This document shows positions 9,352-20,034 of a DNA stretch of 64,000 nt, piece after piece. Position 1 is the first letter of the stretch, and each line of letters opens with the position of its first letter. The stretch is from Enterobacteriaceae bacterium B14 (GTDB lineage: Bacteria; Pseudomonadota; Gammaproteobacteria; Enterobacterales; Enterobacteriaceae). Under the pieces are notes generated by a model, which saw only the letters and a program-made list of their open reading frames with translations, did no database searches and had not been told where the DNA came from. Made by a program: the position numbers and the translations under genes. Location of the stretch: NCBI GenBank assembly GCA_000307305.1, contig DF158883.1, forward strand, positions 186,001 to 250,000. Direction: 5' to 3'.

Positions 9352-10656
9352 ATGACCGTCGAAATTGAACTGAAATTTATCGCGAACGCTACGGGTATTA
9401 AAGCCCTGACAGACCATCTCAACGGGCTTTCTGTCCAGCATATTGCGCCTAGGCATCTCACAAATATTTACTATGAGACAGAAGATGCCTTCCTACGGCA
9501 GCACGATATGGGGCTGCGTATTCGTAGCTGTGATGGTAAGCATGAGATGACGCTGAAAACGGCGGGCACCGTTGTTGGTGGCTTGCATCAGCGCCCAGAA
9601 TTTAATGTTGAGCTGGATAAACCTAAACTCGATCTCGCTCTGCTCCCAAAAGATGTATGGCCAGAAGGTTGCAAGCTTCCTGCTTTGAAAAAAGCACTCA
9701 ATCCGCTGTTCTCGACAGACTTTATCCGTGAATGCTGGGTCGTGACGCATCAGGAAAGTGAGATTGAAATTGCTATCGATCAAGGTGAAGTCAAAGCAGG
9801 GGAACTTGCGGAGAAGATCGGTGAAGTGGAAATGGAGCTATTGAAAGGTAATGCAGCAGATTTGCTCGATTTTGCTCGGCAATTAACTGCGATGAACGGA
9901 TTGCGTTTAGGGAGCCAGAGTAAGGCGGCGAGAGGCTATCGTTTAGCAAAAGGGAATCCTGAGCGCCTTTTAAAAGCGCTAGATGTTTTAATCATGCCGC
10001 GCAAAGCCACTGTTGAGCAGGGTTTTGTAGCATCACTGGAAATGGCGTTGAGCCATTGGCAATACCATGAAGAACTGTGGTTAAGTGGTGAGCCTGCAGC
10101 AAAAGGTGAGGTTGAACGAGCAGTTGCAATGTTAAGGCAGACGCTGGTCTTGTTCGGTGGTTTAGTTCCGCGTAAAGCGACGGTAGCGCTACGTGAGTGC
10201 TGGAGTGAATTAGAGGCTAAATTAAGCCACGCTGAGTGCGATCCTCATACTCTGTGCTACAGCTCAACCTACCTCTCCTGCAAGCTGGCACTGGTAACGT
10301 GGATACAAGGCGCCGAGTGGCAGGCATTTTTGAACGATAAAACGAAGAGCAAGCTATCCGGTTCTTTTAAACGTTTCGCCGATATCATGTTAGGCCGCTG
10401 TGCTGCGGAATTAAAAGACTCTTTTAGCCAGCAACTGACGGCAGAGATTTATCAAGATAGGCTTTCTCGCCTTGAGCGTGAGGTTTATTCACTGTATTTG
10501 CTGAGCGGCGCTTATGACGCGGAATTAAGGCAGCCTTATATTGAAGCGTGGTATGCGCTAAGTCAGGCCATTCAGCATAATCAGGCGGTTTATGTTGATA
10601 GTTGTAGGAAGCTGGCTCTGGCACAGCCTGTTTTCTGGCTGAATGGCGGTGCCTAA
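9352..10656 (+). CDS. ygiF: Inorganic triphosphatase YgiF (CYTH and CHAD domains)
   Basis: Hydrolyses tripolyphosphate to pyrophosphate and phosphate with Mg2+. It has 434 residues, against 433 in E. coli. The N-terminal CYTH domain (about 1-200) starts with the diagnostic EIELKF motif; further tunnel residues appear in DMGLRIRS, EMTLKTAG and VEMELLKG. The C-terminal CHAD domain (about 215-430) is helical and rich in conserved His, Arg and Lys, as expected for polyphosphate binding. It lies directly upstream of glnE, as in E. coli, but a strong terminator (10687-10720) falls between the two. Confidence 0.95.
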   Translation: MTVEIELKFIANATGIKALTDHLNGLSVQHIAPRHLTNIYYETEDAFLRQHDMGLRIRSCDGKHEMTLKTAGTVVGGLHQRPEFNVELDKPKLDLALLPKDVWPEGCKLPALKKALNPLFSTDFIRECWVVTHQESEIEIAIDQGEVKAGELAEKIGEVEMELLKGNAADLLDFARQLTAMNGLRLGSQSKAARGYRLAKGNPERLLKALDVLIMPRKATVEQGFVASLEMALSHWQYHEELWLSGEPAAKGEVERAVAMLRQTLVLFGGLVPRKATVALRECWSELEAKLSHAECDPHTLCYSSTYLSCKLALVTWIQGAEWQAFLNDKTKSKLSGSFKRFADIMLGRCAAELKDSFSQQLTAEIYQDRLSRLEREVYSLYLLSGAYDAELRQPYIEAWYALSQAIQHNQAVYVDSCRKLALAQPVFWLNGGA

Positions 10657-10686
10657 TAATATATGAATGCCATATAAATTAGAGAT

Positions 10687-10720
10687 AACGGCTTGTCTTA
10701 TTAGAACAGGCCGTTTTTTT
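10687..10720 (+). terminator. Intrinsic terminator after ygiF
   Basis: AACGGCTTGT pairs with ACAGGCCGTT (one G-U pair) around a 9-nt loop, followed by seven T. The glnE ribosome binding site AAGGA begins at 10721, the very next base. Transcripts that pass the terminator would fold close to the glnE start. Confidence 0.85.
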
Positions 10721-10731
10721 AAGGAAAAACT

Positions 10732-13569
10732 ATGTTGCCTCTTTCTCCTTTATTGCAAACGCAGGCCGAACGGGCCGAAGCAACGCTGCGAGAGCAGTGT
10801 TCAGAGGTTTTGAATATCAGCGCAGAAGATCAATGCGTTTTATCACTCAGCGATTTTATCTGTGAAAACCTGCGAACTTACCCCGAATGGTGGCGTGATA
10901 TTCATCAGTCACCGCCGGAGTCGGAGGAGTGGCAGCACTATCCCTCGTGGCTGGCAGAGAAACTCGTCGATGTGAATGATGAAGCCACGTTGATGAGAGT
11001 GCTTAGGCTATTTCGCCGCCACATGCTGGCGCGCATAGCTTGGGGGCAAGCCATTCACTCTTGTTCTACGAGTGAAACACTGCAACTACTCAGTAGCTTG
11101 GCTGAAGTTCTTATCGTTGCTGCACGTGATTGGCTCTATCGTGCTTGTTGCAATGAATGGGGAACGCCTATGGATGCTAAAGGGCAACCTCAGCCGTTAC
11201 TCATTCTTGGAATGGGCAAACTCGGCGGCGGAGAGCTGAATTTCTCTTCAGATATCGACCTTATCTTTGTTTATCCTGAAAATGGAGAGACTCAAGGTGG
11301 CCGTCGCCAATTGGATAATGCTCAATTCTTTACCCGACTTGGGCAGCGTCTTATTAAGGTGCTGGACCAGCAGACGTTTGATGGTTTTGTTTATCGCGTG
11401 GATATGCGCTTACGGCCCTTTGGTGAGAGCGGCCCATTGGTCCTGAGCTTTGCGGCGCTAGAAGATTATTACCAAGAGCAGGGGCGTGATTGGGAGCGTT
11501 ACGCGATGGTTAAGGCCCGCCTAATGGGCGGTGTCGATGATGCCTGCAGCCTAGAACTTGCTCAACTACTTAAGCCTTTCGTATTTCGTCGTTATATCGA
11601 TTTCAGCGTAATTCAGTCACTGCGCAATATGAAGGGAATGATCGCGCGTGAAGTTCGCCGCCGTGGTTTGAAAGATAACATTAAGCTGGGGGCGGGTGGC
11701 ATTCGGGAAATTGAGTTTATCGCACAGGTATTCCAATTGATTCGCGGTGGCCGAGAGCCAACCTTACAGAAGAAAGCGCTGCTGCCCACACTACAGGCCG
11801 TGGGGGAGCTGGAGCTACTGAGTGTAGAGCAGGTCAAGACACTACAAGATAACTATCTGTTTTTGCGCCGATTAGAGAACCTTTTGCAGGCAATTGGTGA
11901 CGAGCAGACGCAGACATTGCCAGCGGATGAACTCAATCAGGCTCGGTTAGCTTGGGGAATGGGGTTCGAATCTTGGGACGATCTAGTGATTGCCCTTGAG
12001 TTGCGTATGGCTCAAGTGAGAGTCATTTTTGATGAGCTGATTGGCGATGATAGTGTAGAGAGTGAAGAAGAGGCAGGGCAGTGTGCATTTAGGGGCTTAT
12101 GGACGGATGCTCTGGAAGAGGAGGATTTAGCCCTACTGCTGCCCAATGTTGAATCTGAATCTCGGGCTATTTTGTTGCGAACGGCAAAAGATTTCCGCAG
12201 TGATGTAGATAAACGCACGATTGGGCCCCGTGGCCGAGACGTGCTCGATCAACTGATGCCGCGTTTGTTGGATGAAGTGTGTTTGCGTGAGGATGCTCAC
12301 CAGCTATTACCGCGTTTAACGCATCTGCTATTGAGTATTGTTTCTCGCACGACTTACCTTGAACTGCTGGTGGAGAACCGCGCTGCGCTGAAACAGCTCG
12401 TTCGTCTATGTGCGGCTTCTCCAATGGTGTCTAATCAGTTAGCGCGTTATCCCATCTTGCTTGATGAGTTGCTGGATACACACACGCTCTATCACCCTAC
12501 ACCGCTGGATGCTTATAAAGACGAGCTACGCCAATATTTGCTACGAGTACCTGAAGATGATGAAGAGCAGCAGTTAGAGGCATTGAGGCAGTTTAAACAG
12601 GTGCAGCAACTGCGCATTGCCGCCGCTGATATTGCAGGTGTGCTGCCTATCATGAAGGTAAGCGATCATCTCACCTATTTAGCCGAAGCGATTATTGATG
12701 CTGTTATCCAGCAAGCGTGGGGGCAAATGACGGCGCGCTATGGTCAGCCGAGTCATTTAAGCGAACGCGATGGTCGTGGTTTTGCTGTTTTGGGCTACGG
12801 AAAGCTGGGGGGATGGGAACTGGGTTATAGCTCTGACCTTGATCTGGTTTTCCTGCTCGATTGTCCAAATGATGTGATGACAGAGGGCGAGCGTAGTATT
12901 GATGGCAAACAGTTCTATCTGCGCCTTGCACAGCGGGTTATGCATCTGTTCAGCACACGGACGTCATCCGGTATTTTGTATGAGGTTGATGCACGTTTGC
13001 GGCCCTCTGGTGACTCGGGCTTGTTGGTTAGTACGGTCGATGCGTTTGCCGATTATCAGCAAAATGAAGCGTGGACGTGGGAGCACCAAGCACTGGTCAG
13101 AGCGAGAATGGTGTATGGCGATGAAAGTTTGAGGCAGCGCTTCAATGGTATTCGGCATGAAATTTTATGCCGCCCACGGGAGGCTGAAGGCTTGCAGCAG
13201 GAAGTCCGCGAGATGCGCCAAAAAATGTATCAACATTTAGGTAGCAAGGGCGACGATATCTTCGCGATTAAAAGCGATCCCGGCGGTATTACGGATATTG
13301 AGTTTATCGCACAATATCTGGTGCTGCGCTTTTCTCCGGAGAAACCTCAACTTACCCGCTGGTCTGATAACGTCAGAATATTTGAGTTGATGGCGAACTA
13401 CGATGTCATGGAAGAGAGCGAGGCGAGAGCGCTTACCTTAGCGTATGTCACGATGCGTGATGAGATCCATCGGCGAGCATTACAGGAAAAATCGAGCAAA
13501 GTAGCAAGCACTCGCTTTATGGCAGAGCGAAAACAGGTAGAAGAGAGTTGGGCGCGATGGCTAGAATAA
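10732..13569 (+). CDS. glnE: Glutamine synthetase adenylyltransferase/deadenylase GlnE
   Basis: Bifunctional enzyme that adenylylates (inactivates) and deadenylylates glutamine synthetase in response to PII (GlnB) and glutamine, setting nitrogen assimilation. It has 945 residues, against 946 in E. coli. Both nucleotidyltransferase domains carry the signature GxGKLGGxEL...SDxDLx[21 protein letters not shown] starts near residue 160 in the deadenylase half, and [20 protein letters not shown] near residue 687 in the adenylylase half. The start is ATG 10732 behind AAGGA. It is convergent with lpxL. Confidence 0.98.
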   Translation: MLPLSPLLQTQAERAEATLREQCSEVLNISAEDQCVLSLSDFICENLRTYPEWWRDIHQSPPESEEWQHYPSWLAEKLVDVNDEATLMRVLRLFRRHMLARIAWGQAIHSCSTSETLQLLSSLAEVLIVAARDWLYRACCNEWGTPMDAKGQPQPLLILGMGKLGGGELNFSSDIDLIFVYPENGETQGGRRQLDNAQFFTRLGQRLIKVLDQQTFDGFVYRVDMRLRPFGESGPLVLSFAALEDYYQEQGRDWERYAMVKARLMGGVDDACSLELAQLLKPFVFRRYIDFSVIQSLRNMKGMIAREVRRRGLKDNIKLGAGGIREIEFIAQVFQLIRGGREPTLQKKALLPTLQAVGELELLSVEQVKTLQDNYLFLRRLENLLQAIGDEQTQTLPADELNQARLAWGMGFESWDDLVIALELRMAQVRVIFDELIGDDSVESEEEAGQCAFRGLWTDALEEEDLALLLPNVESESRAILLRTAKDFRSDVDKRTIGPRGRDVLDQLMPRLLDEVCLREDAHQLLPRLTHLLLSIVSRTTYLELLVENRAALKQLVRLCAASPMVSNQLARYPILLDELLDTHTLYHPTPLDAYKDELRQYLLRVPEDDEEQQLEALRQFKQVQQLRIAAADIAGVLPIMKVSDHLTYLAEAIIDAVIQQAWGQMTARYGQPSHLSERDGRGFAVLGYGKLGGWELGYSSDLDLVFLLDCPNDVMTEGERSIDGKQFYLRLAQRVMHLFSTRTSSGILYEVDARLRPSGDSGLLVSTVDAFADYQQNEAWTWEHQALVRARMVYGDESLRQRFNGIRHEILCRPREAEGLQQEVREMRQKMYQHLGSKGDDIFAIKSDPGGITDIEFIAQYLVLRFSPEKPQLTRWSDNVRIFELMANYDVMEESEARALTLAYVTMRDEIHRRALQEKSSKVASTRFMAERKQVEESWARWLE

Positions 13570-13626
13570 TTTTGTTTGGGCTGTGTCCGTATAGTTTATA
13601 AAGCCTCAGTTTAAGTTGGGGGGTTA

Positions 13627-14556
13627 TTAATATCTTGGAGGTTCGCCTTCAGGACGAGTTTTAAAGCGTCGGTGTAGCCACATGTACTGCTCAGGAGCGA
13701 TGAGGATCTCTTTCTCTATCGTTTTATTCATAAAGGTGGCTGCAGCAACTTCATCCTCTAGAGGAAAATTCTCCAGCATCGGTTGGATAAGTAGCGTATA
13801 GCCTTTGTTGTCTGGGTTTCGCACTGGTACGAAAGGCACCAGAGCAGGTTTTCCTAGCTTGGCGAGAATCAATGTCCCTAAGGTGGTCGCTGCTTTTTCT
13901 ACTGCGAACAAAGGAGCGAACACGCTGTTGCGTGGGCCGTAGTCATGATCCGGCGCATACCAGAGGATCTCTCCTTCTTTTAACGCGCGGATCATACCTT
14001 TCACATCTTTTCTATCCAGCATGTACTTGTTAGAACGTAGCCGTCCCCAAGTCTGTAACCAATCAATTAACTTATTGTCGTTGGGGCGATATACGCCAAC
14101 GCCGGGGCTATGGATGCCAAAAATTCTAGCGCCCAGCTCCAAGGTAAGAAAATGCAGGCCGATAATCAGAACACCTCGGCCACCTTCCCGAGCTTTATCT
14201 ATATTTTCCAAGCCGATGACGCGAAAATGGCGCTCTATACGCCAGTTAGGCCAAAACCAAGCCATACCTGTTTCAAATACCGCCATCCCTGTCGATTCGA
14301 AATTTTTGACAACAAATGCATCCATCTCTTCTTGAGGCATATCTGGGAAGCAGAGCTCTAGATTTCTACGTGTAACTTTTACCCGTTTCTTCAAGAAACA
14401 GATGGCAGCATGCCCGAGCCATTTACCCAATCGCATTATGATGGGGTAAGGCAATAAAACGACAAGGTAGAGAAGTATCAAACCACTCCATATAAACCAA
14501 TAGCGAGGGTGTAGAAGTTCTCGATGAAATTTTGGATATACGTGATGAAATGCCAT
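13627..14556 (-). CDS. lpxL: Lipid A lauroyl acyltransferase (LpxL type)
   Basis: Inner-membrane late acyltransferase that adds a secondary acyl chain (laurate in E. coli) to Kdo2-lipid IVA. It has 309 residues, the family length. One N-terminal membrane helix (about 18-40) precedes the catalytic domain, with the His-X4-Glu motif HFLTLE near residue 134. The segments [20 protein letters not shown] and [15 protein letters not shown] are nearly the same as in E. coli LpxL and differ more from LpxP. The cold-adapted palmitoleoyl LpxP role is therefore less likely but not excluded. The position between glnE and hldE is not that of E. coli lpxL, though it groups two LPS-related genes. Confidence 0.9.
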   Translation of the reverse strand: MAFHHVYPKFHRELLHPRYWFIWSGLILLYLVVLLPYPIIMRLGKWLGHAAICFLKKRVKVTRRNLELCFPDMPQEEMDAFVVKNFESTGMAVFETGMAWFWPNWRIERHFRVIGLENIDKAREGGRGVLIIGLHFLTLELGARIFGIHSPGVGVYRPNDNKLIDWLQTWGRLRSNKYMLDRKDVKGMIRALKEGEILWYAPDHDYGPRNSVFAPLFAVEKAATTLGTLILAKLGKPALVPFVPVRNPDNKGYTLLIQPMLENFPLEDEVAAATFMNKTIEKEILIAPEQYMWLHRRFKTRPEGEPPRY

Positions 14557-14682
14557 AGCGATTTATATATGGTGTATGGATTTAAATAGGTCATGAATTG
14601 AAACGATGACTCTAGTGTAATATATCTGGATTCTGATGTGATAATATTGAGTTAAAATGTCATACCTATTTTGGAGCTTTGG

Positions 14683-16113
14683 ATGAAAATAGTACTGCCT
14701 GACTTCCGCCGTGCTGGCGTTCTGGTAGTGGGTGATGTGATGTTAGATCGCTATTGGTATGGCCCCACCAGCCGTATTTCTCCAGAAGCACCAGTCCCCG
14801 TGGTTAAAGTTGATATGGTGGAAGAGCGCCCAGGCGGTGCTGCAAACGTAGCAATGAATATCGCCTCTCTCGGTGCCTCTTCTCGATTGGTTGGCCTGAC
14901 AGGTATTGACGATGCGGCAAGAGCGCTAAACGCCAAACTCAATGAAGTGAATGTTAAGTGTGACTTTGTCGCGTTATCCTCCCACCCAACCATCACTAAG
15001 CTACGTGTTCTATCCCGTAATCAACAGCTTATCCGTCTTGATTTTGAAGAGGGATTTAGTGATATCGATCCCCAGCCTATGCTAGAGCGCATCCAGTCTG
15101 CTTTGCCACATATTGGTGCTCTTGTTCTCTCTGATTATGCCAAAGGTGCACTAAATGCAGTGCAAAGCATGATTCAGCTGGCGCGCAAAGCGGGCGTCCC
15201 TGTTTTGATCGACCCAAAAGGGACTGACTTTGAACGCTACCGTGGCGCTACCCTTCTGACGCCAAATATGTCTGAATTCGAAGCGATTGTCGGGCATTGC
15301 AAAAATAATGAAGATGTTGAATCCCGCGGGATGAAGCTGATTGCTGATTTCGGTCTGGATGCACTGCTGATCACCCGTTCAGAGCAGGGAATGACACTGC
15401 TAAGGACAGGCGTTGACGCGCTGCATTTGCCTACTCAAGCGCAAGAAGTGTACGACGTCACAGGTGCTGGTGATACGGTCATTGGTGTGCTGGCTACTGC
15501 ACTAGCTGCGGGAACGTCTATTGAAGAAGCTTGTATTTTAGCGAATGCGGGCGCTGGCGTTGTAGTAGGTAAATTAGGCACGTCTACCGTTAGCCCTATT
15601 GAGCTTGAAAATGCGATCCGCGGTCGTGCTGAGACAGGCTTTGGCGTAATGGAAGAGAATGCCCTGAAAGACGCAATTGCACAGGCACGCCAACGTGGGG
15701 AAAAGGTGGTCATGACGAATGGCTGCTTCGATATCTTACATGCAGGTCACGTCTCTTATCTGGCTAACGCACGTAAGCTAGGCGATCGTCTCATTGTTGC
15801 TGTAAACAGCGATGCATCGACCAAACGTTTAAAAGGCGAATCCCGTCCCGTTAACCCATTAGCTCAGCGAATGATCGTGCTGGCTGCACTGGAAGCAGTG
15901 GATTGGGTTGTCCCTTTTGAGGAAGATACCCCGCAGCGCTTAATTGCCGATATCTTGCCAGACTTACTGGTAAAGGGGGGCGATTATAAGCCTGAAGATA
16001 TTGCCGGTAGCAAAGAGGTTTGGGCTGCGGGTGGCGATGTTCGCGTGTTGAATTTTGAAGATGGTTGTTCAACCAGCAATATCATCAAAGTGATCAAAGA
16101 AGGCCGTCGCTAG
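14683..16113 (+). CDS. hldE: Bifunctional heptose-7-phosphate kinase / heptose-1-phosphate adenylyltransferase HldE
   Basis: Makes ADP-D-glycero-beta-D-manno-heptose for the LPS inner core: it phosphorylates heptose-7-phosphate at position 1 and later adds AMP. The start at 14683 follows GGAG at 6 nt and gives 476 residues with the E. coli-like N-terminus MKIVLPDF. The ribokinase-like (PfkB) domain spans about residues 1-318 and has [11 protein letters not shown] and the catalytic GAGDTVIG motif near residue 260. The cytidylyltransferase-like domain spans about 344-476, with [11 protein letters not shown] containing the HxGH nucleotide-binding motif. It is followed after 25 bp by the yjeH-type exporter, perhaps co-transcribed. 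Confidence 0.98.
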   Translation: MKIVLPDFRRAGVLVVGDVMLDRYWYGPTSRISPEAPVPVVKVDMVEERPGGAANVAMNIASLGASSRLVGLTGIDDAARALNAKLNEVNVKCDFVALSSHPTITKLRVLSRNQQLIRLDFEEGFSDIDPQPMLERIQSALPHIGALVLSDYAKGALNAVQSMIQLARKAGVPVLIDPKGTDFERYRGATLLTPNMSEFEAIVGHCKNNEDVESRGMKLIADFGLDALLITRSEQGMTLLRTGVDALHLPTQAQEVYDVTGAGDTVIGVLATALAAGTSIEEACILANAGAGVVVGKLGTSTVSPIELENAIRGRAETGFGVMEENALKDAIAQARQRGEKVVMTNGCFDILHAGHVSYLANARKLGDRLIVAVNSDASTKRLKGESRPVNPLAQRMIVLAALEAVDWVVPFEEDTPQRLIADILPDLLVKGGDYKPEDIAGSKEVWAAGGDVRVLNFEDGCSTSNIIKVIKEGRR

Positions 16114-16138
16114 ATTCATCAGTCTCTATAAGGACACC

Positions 16139-17395
16139 ATGAGTGAATTAAAAAAGGATTTGGGGCTGGTTCAGGGCGTCGGTTTGCTATCGACTTCACT
16201 GCTGGGAACGGGGGTTTTTGCCGTTCCCGCCTTAGCTGCGCAGATTGCTGAAGGGGGAAGCTTGTGGGCTTGGCCCATCCTCATCGCTCTGGTGTTTCCT
16301 ATTGCGATTGCTTTTGCTGCATTGGGGCGTCATTTCCCGAGTGCGGGAGGTGCCGCTCACTTCGTTGGTCTGGCTTTTGGTTCTCATTTAGGGCGAGTGA
16401 CTGGGTGGCTATTTCTCTCCGTGATCCCCGTAGGATTACCGGCGGCGTTACAGATTGCATCAGGCTTTTGGCAAGCGGCATTCGGTTTTAGTGATATTGG
16501 GCTGCTGGTGGTTCAAGTTATTACGCTGATGCTGATATGGGTGCTAGGCACTCGCAGTGCGGGTTCTAGCGCAAATATTCAAACTGGCATCGCTCTCCTG
16601 ATTATTGCTTTAGTTGTCGCGATTTGGTGGCGTGGCGGTATTACACCTTCGCATATCGAATGGCCTGCTTTCATCACACTTTCCCCTAGCTCGATGTTTA
16701 GCGCACTGGCGCTGATGTTCTGGTGCTTTGTAGGATTAGAGGCGTTTGCTCATCTGGCAGCTGAGTTTCGTCATCCTGAACGGGATTTTCCTAGAGCATT
16801 ACTGATTGGCTTATTAGTTGCGGGTCTTGTTTACTGGGGTTGTACCGTTGCTATTCTCTATTTTCATGCGTATTCGCCAGGGAGTGCTGCTGCGGCATCA
16901 TTGCCAAGTATCGTGGTACAACTGTTTGGGCAAAATGCGCTATGGATTGCCTGTGTCATCGGCTATCTAGCCTGTTTTGCCAGTATTAATATTTATACTC
17001 AAAGCTTTGCCCGTTTGGTGTGGTCGCAGTCTTATCAGACGAAGAAGAGCAGTTGGCTAGCACAACTCTCTTCACATCAGTCACCGTTGAATGCGTTAAT
17101 GCTGGTGATCGGATGCAGCCTATTTTTCACCTTACTTATCTACTGCTTCTCGCTGCCGCTAGACAGCTTGTTGATCTATGCGAATGGCATCTTTGTTCTT
17201 ATCTATTTTCTCTGTATGTTGGCGGGTTGCCAGCTACTGAAGGGGCGATCGCGCTGCATGGCGATCATCGGTGCCGTTCTTTGCTGTCTTCTGTTGGCTA
17301 TGATTGGGTGGAAAACACTCTATGCGCTGATCATGTTTGCTGGGCTATGGATTTTTCTGCCTAGAAAAAGAGATGTTGTAGAAAACAGAGCTTAA
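16139..17395 (+). CDS. yjeH: L-methionine/branched-chain amino acid exporter (YjeH type)
   Basis: APC-superfamily inner-membrane permease of 418 residues with about 12 hydrophobic helices. E. coli YjeH exports methionine, leucine, isoleucine and valine. Close identity is visible in long segments such as GLLSTSLLGTGVFAVPALAA, GWLFLSVIPVGLPAALQIAS, ALMFWCFVGLEAFAHLAAEF and ACVIGYLACFASINIYTQSF. The ATG follows AAGGA. In E. coli this gene lies near groEL, so its place after hldE is a rearrangement. Substrates are inferred from the E. coli protein only. Confidence 0.9.
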   Translation: MSELKKDLGLVQGVGLLSTSLLGTGVFAVPALAAQIAEGGSLWAWPILIALVFPIAIAFAALGRHFPSAGGAAHFVGLAFGSHLGRVTGWLFLSVIPVGLPAALQIASGFWQAAFGFSDIGLLVVQVITLMLIWVLGTRSAGSSANIQTGIALLIIALVVAIWWRGGITPSHIEWPAFITLSPSSMFSALALMFWCFVGLEAFAHLAAEFRHPERDFPRALLIGLLVAGLVYWGCTVAILYFHAYSPGSAAAASLPSIVVQLFGQNALWIACVIGYLACFASINIYTQSFARLVWSQSYQTKKSSWLAQLSSHQSPLNALMLVIGCSLFFTLLIYCFSLPLDSLLIYANGIFVLIYFLCMLAGCQLLKGRSRCMAIIGAVLCCLLLAMIGWKTLYALIMFAGLWIFLPRKRDVVENRA

Positions 17396-17406
17396 CGGTA
17401 TTGGCA

Positions 17407-17430
17407 GCCTCTTACCGTGGTGTAAGAGGC
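17407..17430. terminator. Perfect hairpin between convergent yjeH and ubiK
   Basis: GCCTCTTAC and GTAAGAGGC form a 9-bp perfect stem with a 6-nt loop. No long U-run follows in either direction, so termination may be weak or shared by both genes. Confidence 0.5.
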
Positions 17431-17444
17431 ATCGAATCTTGGTG

Positions 17445-17714
17445 TTACTCGCCTTCTTTTGCTGGAAGTGCCGATGGGCGATTCTCTAATGCCTCAAGGC
17501 GTTGTTCTAGCAGTGTTAGCTTTTCGCGGGTTCTTAATAGAACTTGAGTTTGAATATCAAACTCTTCACGGCTGATGATATCCAATTTAGTCAGTTGAGC
17601 CTGTAGCGTCTGGCGGATTTTCTTCTCAACGTCATCACCAAATTCACGAATACCTTTGGGCATGGATTCATGGATCTGCCGTGCAATCTGTTCAATTTTT
17701 TTTGGATCTATCAT
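17445..17714 (-). CDS. ubiK: Ubiquinone biosynthesis accessory factor UbiK
   Basis: Small cytoplasmic or membrane-associated protein (formerly YqiC) that assists the Ubi complex in aerobic ubiquinone synthesis and binds UbiJ. It has 89 residues from ATG 17714; a second ATG one codon upstream is equally open, but the spacing to AGAGA favours the inner one. The BMFP family signature [20 protein letters not shown] starts the protein, followed by an amphipathic coiled coil ending in [12 protein letters not shown]. The C-terminal tail is short and acidic. Placement just upstream of, and divergent from, the ribB leader is as in E. coli. Confidence 0.95.
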   Translation of the reverse strand: MIDPKKIEQIARQIHESMPKGIREFGDDVEKKIRQTLQAQLTKLDIISREEFDIQTQVLLRTREKLTLLEQRLEALENRPSALPAKEGE

Positions 17715-17771
17715 CATTTTTCTCTTATCAAATGGGAGAGGCTGGCGGTTATTTTAATACCAGATGAGCTG

Positions 17772-17801
17772 AGTATATAGCCTTCATTTTTCCAAGTTGC
17801 A
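17772..17801. repeat. Possible half copy of the intergenic palindromic element
   Basis: GTATATAGCCTTCATTTTTC followed by CAAGTTGCAG resembles the left end of the elements at 784 and 27231. A degenerate right end may occur near 17880 (GTTGCAGTATCTCGGTATA). Support is weak. Confidence 0.3.
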
Positions 17802-17969
17802 GTGAAGTTGCAACAATGGATAGCGTTGTTTGCCTAAGCGGTTTTGATTCAGGGCGTTTACAGATTGTCGTGTTGCAGTATCTCGGTATAAAGCTTTGTG
17901 ATCTAAGTGTGATTTCTCTGAATCTTGATTGCCCTTGAAACTGGTTAGCGTTATAGTCTTTTGGCTTTA

Positions 17970-18120
17970 TTCTCAGGGCGGGGTGTAAGTCCCCACCGGC
18001 GGTAAACCACAACATGTGGAAGCCCGCGAGCGCTTGAATTGCTATTTAATGAGTTCAAGGTCAGCAGATCCGGTGTAATTCCGGGGCCGACGGTTATAGT
18101 CCGGATGGGAGAGAGTAACG
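17970..18120 (+). ncRNA. FMN riboswitch (RFN element) controlling ribB
   Basis: The conserved RFN boxes are visible in order: CTCAGGGCGGGGTGTAAGTC, CCCACCGGCGGTAAA, AGCCCGCGAGCGC, TCAGCAGATCCGGTGTAATT and CCGGGGCCGACGGTTATAGT, then CCGGATGGGAGAGAGTA. The aptamer ends about 105 bp before the ribB start. FMN binding would reduce ribB expression through transcription termination and/or sequestration of the start site; the mechanism cannot be read directly here. Confidence 0.97.
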
Positions 18121-18226
18121 ATACTTTCGGGCATAAGCTCGTCTCGCGTTATTTTGCTATTTTTATGGCACCCCTCAAGATCGCCCTGATTCTGGTAATC
18201 CACAAAAATTATGAGGTTATTTTACC

Positions 18227-18871
18227 ATGAGTCAGACTCTTCTTTCTGAATTTGGCACGCCGATGGAACGTGTAGAGCGTGCATTGGAAGCTATCCGCCA
18301 AGGCCGCGGTGTAATGGTGTTGGACGATGAAGATCGTGAAAATGAAGGCGATATGATCTTCGCTGCAGAAACACTCACCGTTGAGCAGATGGCTCTTTCT
18401 ATTCGCTACGGTAGCGGTATCGTCTGTTTGTGTATCACAGAAGATCGTCGGCAGCAGTTAGAGCTTCCAATGATGCTAGAGAATAATACTAGCCCGTACC
18501 AAACTGCATTCACCGTTACGATTGAAGCAGCTGAAGGTGTTACCACTGGCGTTTCAGCAGCAGATCGTGTGAAAACGGTTTATGCCGCTATCGCTGATGA
18601 TGCAAAACCTAGCGATTTGAATCGCCCAGGTCATGTTTTCCCTCTTCGTGCTCATCCTGGCGGCGTTTTGTCCCGTGGTGGCCATACTGAGGCAACAGTT
18701 GATTTGATGAGACTGGCTGGTTTAAAACCTTCAGGCATTCTTTGCGAACTGACGAATGACGACGGTAGCATGGCGCGTGCGCCAGAAGTTGTCGCATTCT
18801 CTAAACAGCATGGTTTGCTCGTGCTGACGATTGAAGATCTGGTTGCCTACCGTACTGCAAAAGGTCTGTAA
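18227..18871 (+). CDS. ribB: 3,4-dihydroxy-2-butanone-4-phosphate synthase RibB
   Basis: Converts ribulose-5-phosphate to 3,4-dihydroxy-2-butanone-4-phosphate and formate, the four-carbon precursor of riboflavin. It has 214 residues, against 217 in E. coli. The acidic loop [16 protein letters not shown] near residues 32-48 holds the metal and substrate residues, and [15 protein letters not shown] near 142-156 holds the second metal site. It is a stand-alone RibB without a GTP cyclohydrolase II fusion. GAGG precedes the ATG by 10 nt. Expression is under the FMN riboswitch upstream. Confidence 0.98.
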   Translation: MSQTLLSEFGTPMERVERALEAIRQGRGVMVLDDEDRENEGDMIFAAETLTVEQMALSIRYGSGIVCLCITEDRRQQLELPMMLENNTSPYQTAFTVTIEAAEGVTTGVSAADRVKTVYAAIADDAKPSDLNRPGHVFPLRAHPGGVLSRGGHTEATVDLMRLAGLKPSGILCELTNDDGSMARAPEVVAFSKQHGLLVLTIEDLVAYRTAKGL

Positions 18872-18906
18872 GCACAGATAGCCGCTGTAGGAGCAAATAA
18901 GCTCAA

Positions 18907-18951
18907 GACAGCAAAAGGGCCGCACCTATTTTTGCGGCCTTTGTCATTTTT
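18907..18951 (+). terminator. Terminator between ribB and zupT
   Basis: GGCCGCA pairs with TGCGGCC, extended by flanking A/T pairs (GCAAAAG with CTTTGTC), and is followed by ATTTTTAC. It lies between convergent ribB and zupT and probably serves ribB. Confidence 0.75.
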
Positions 18952-18994
18952 ACGGTAACACCATTGTTTTTTAGTACACCTTTATAGGGCATCT

Positions 18995-19765
18995 CTAAGG
19001 GGTATAGGGTTGTAGGAGCACCAGACTCAGGCCCATTACTGCCATGCCACATAGAACACCATAGCTTGGGTTATTTTGTGGGTCGATCTGCCTAGCTAGC
19101 GGCATCAGCTCATCGACGGAAAGAGCAACCATAATCCCAGCAACAGCAGCCATAATAGCTGCCATCACCACAGGTGGTGTATGGGCACCGAGAACAAGAA
19201 ACGCGAGCAGACCACCTAATATTTCCGCACAACCCGATAGTCCCGCCCATAATACGGCTTTTGATTTAGAACCTGTCGCTGCATATACCGGCCCTGCAAC
19301 AGCAAGCCCTTCAGGAATGTTATGAATAGCGACCGCTAAAGCGATCCCCATGCCCAGCTCCATGTTTGAGCTAGCAGTAACGAAAGTGGCAATACCTTCA
19401 GGGAAGTTATGCAGGCTGATACCAAGTGTTAACAGCAATGCGGTGCGCTTGAGTTTTTTAGTGGCAATATTGTCAGAGGAGATGTCTGTATCGTGGGCAT
19501 GTGCATGGGGTAATAACCGATCCAGAGTGAAATATCCTAGCAGGCCGATAATGAACATGCCGTACCCTAATACAGGGGACATTCCTTCGGTATTCAGTGC
19601 TGCTGGCAACATCTCCATGAGCGAAATAAGTAGCATGATGCCTGCGGCAAACCCCAGTGCGAAGGCTAATACGCGGTTAGACGGTTTTTGACCAATGACG
19701 CCGAGGATTGCGCCAATAAATGTCGCTCCACCAGCTAACAGAGTCAGAATAATTGGTACTGACAT
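18995..19765 (-). CDS. zupT: Zinc/iron (divalent metal) transporter ZupT
   Basis: ZIP-family importer of Zn2+, Fe2+, Mn2+ and Co2+ in the inner membrane. It has 256 residues (E. coli 257) with about eight hydrophobic segments. The two ZIP metal-site motifs are clear: HNFPEG in TM4 and HNIPEG in TM5. The loop after TM3 is His-rich ([10 protein letters not shown]). The start ATG follows AGGAG-like bases. A near-consensus Fur box (19789-19805) lies 24 bp upstream of the start codon, suggesting iron repression. Confidence 0.96.
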   Translation of the reverse strand: MSVPIILTLLAGGATFIGAILGVIGQKPSNRVLAFALGFAAGIMLLISLMEMLPAALNTEGMSPVLGYGMFIIGLLGYFTLDRLLPHAHAHDTDISSDNIATKKLKRTALLLTLGISLHNFPEGIATFVTASSNMELGMGIALAVAIHNIPEGLAVAGPVYAATGSKSKAVLWAGLSGCAEILGGLLAFLVLGAHTPPVVMAAIMAAVAGIMVALSVDELMPLARQIDPQNNPSYGVLCGMAVMGLSLVLLQPYTP

Positions 19766-19786
19766 AGGCTCCTCACTTCCCTTTAT

Positions 19787-19807
19787 ATGATAATAATTAT
19801 CATTAAT
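19787..19807 (-). promoter_or_regulatory. Fur-like operator upstream of zupT
   Basis: On the minus strand the site reads TAATGATAATTATTATC, one mismatch from the matching part of the classical Fur consensus GATAATGATAATCATTATC. It lies 24-42 bp upstream of the zupT start. Fur with Fe2+ would be expected to repress here; this is inferred from the motif. Confidence 0.65.
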
Positions 19808-20034
19808 GTTAACTATATCAGGATAACAATAAAAAACGAGAGGATATAGAGCAATTGCTGTAATTATTCTAATAGTTTTTCTCTATTCATTGCTGCTTTG
19901 CAGCTATATTCAAATTATTTGATGTTTACTGTCACCATAACCTGTCTGTTAATTCGCCTTGATCAGCGTAATGTAGAGTCAATACTTACTAATTGTGCCA
20001 CGACTTATTCAAATTCATGCAGGAGATAAATCTT

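Noticed and set aside
18039-18230. Plus-strand frame of 63 codons before ribB
   Set aside because: It overlaps the conserved FMN riboswitch and its expression platform; the sequence is explained by RNA structure.
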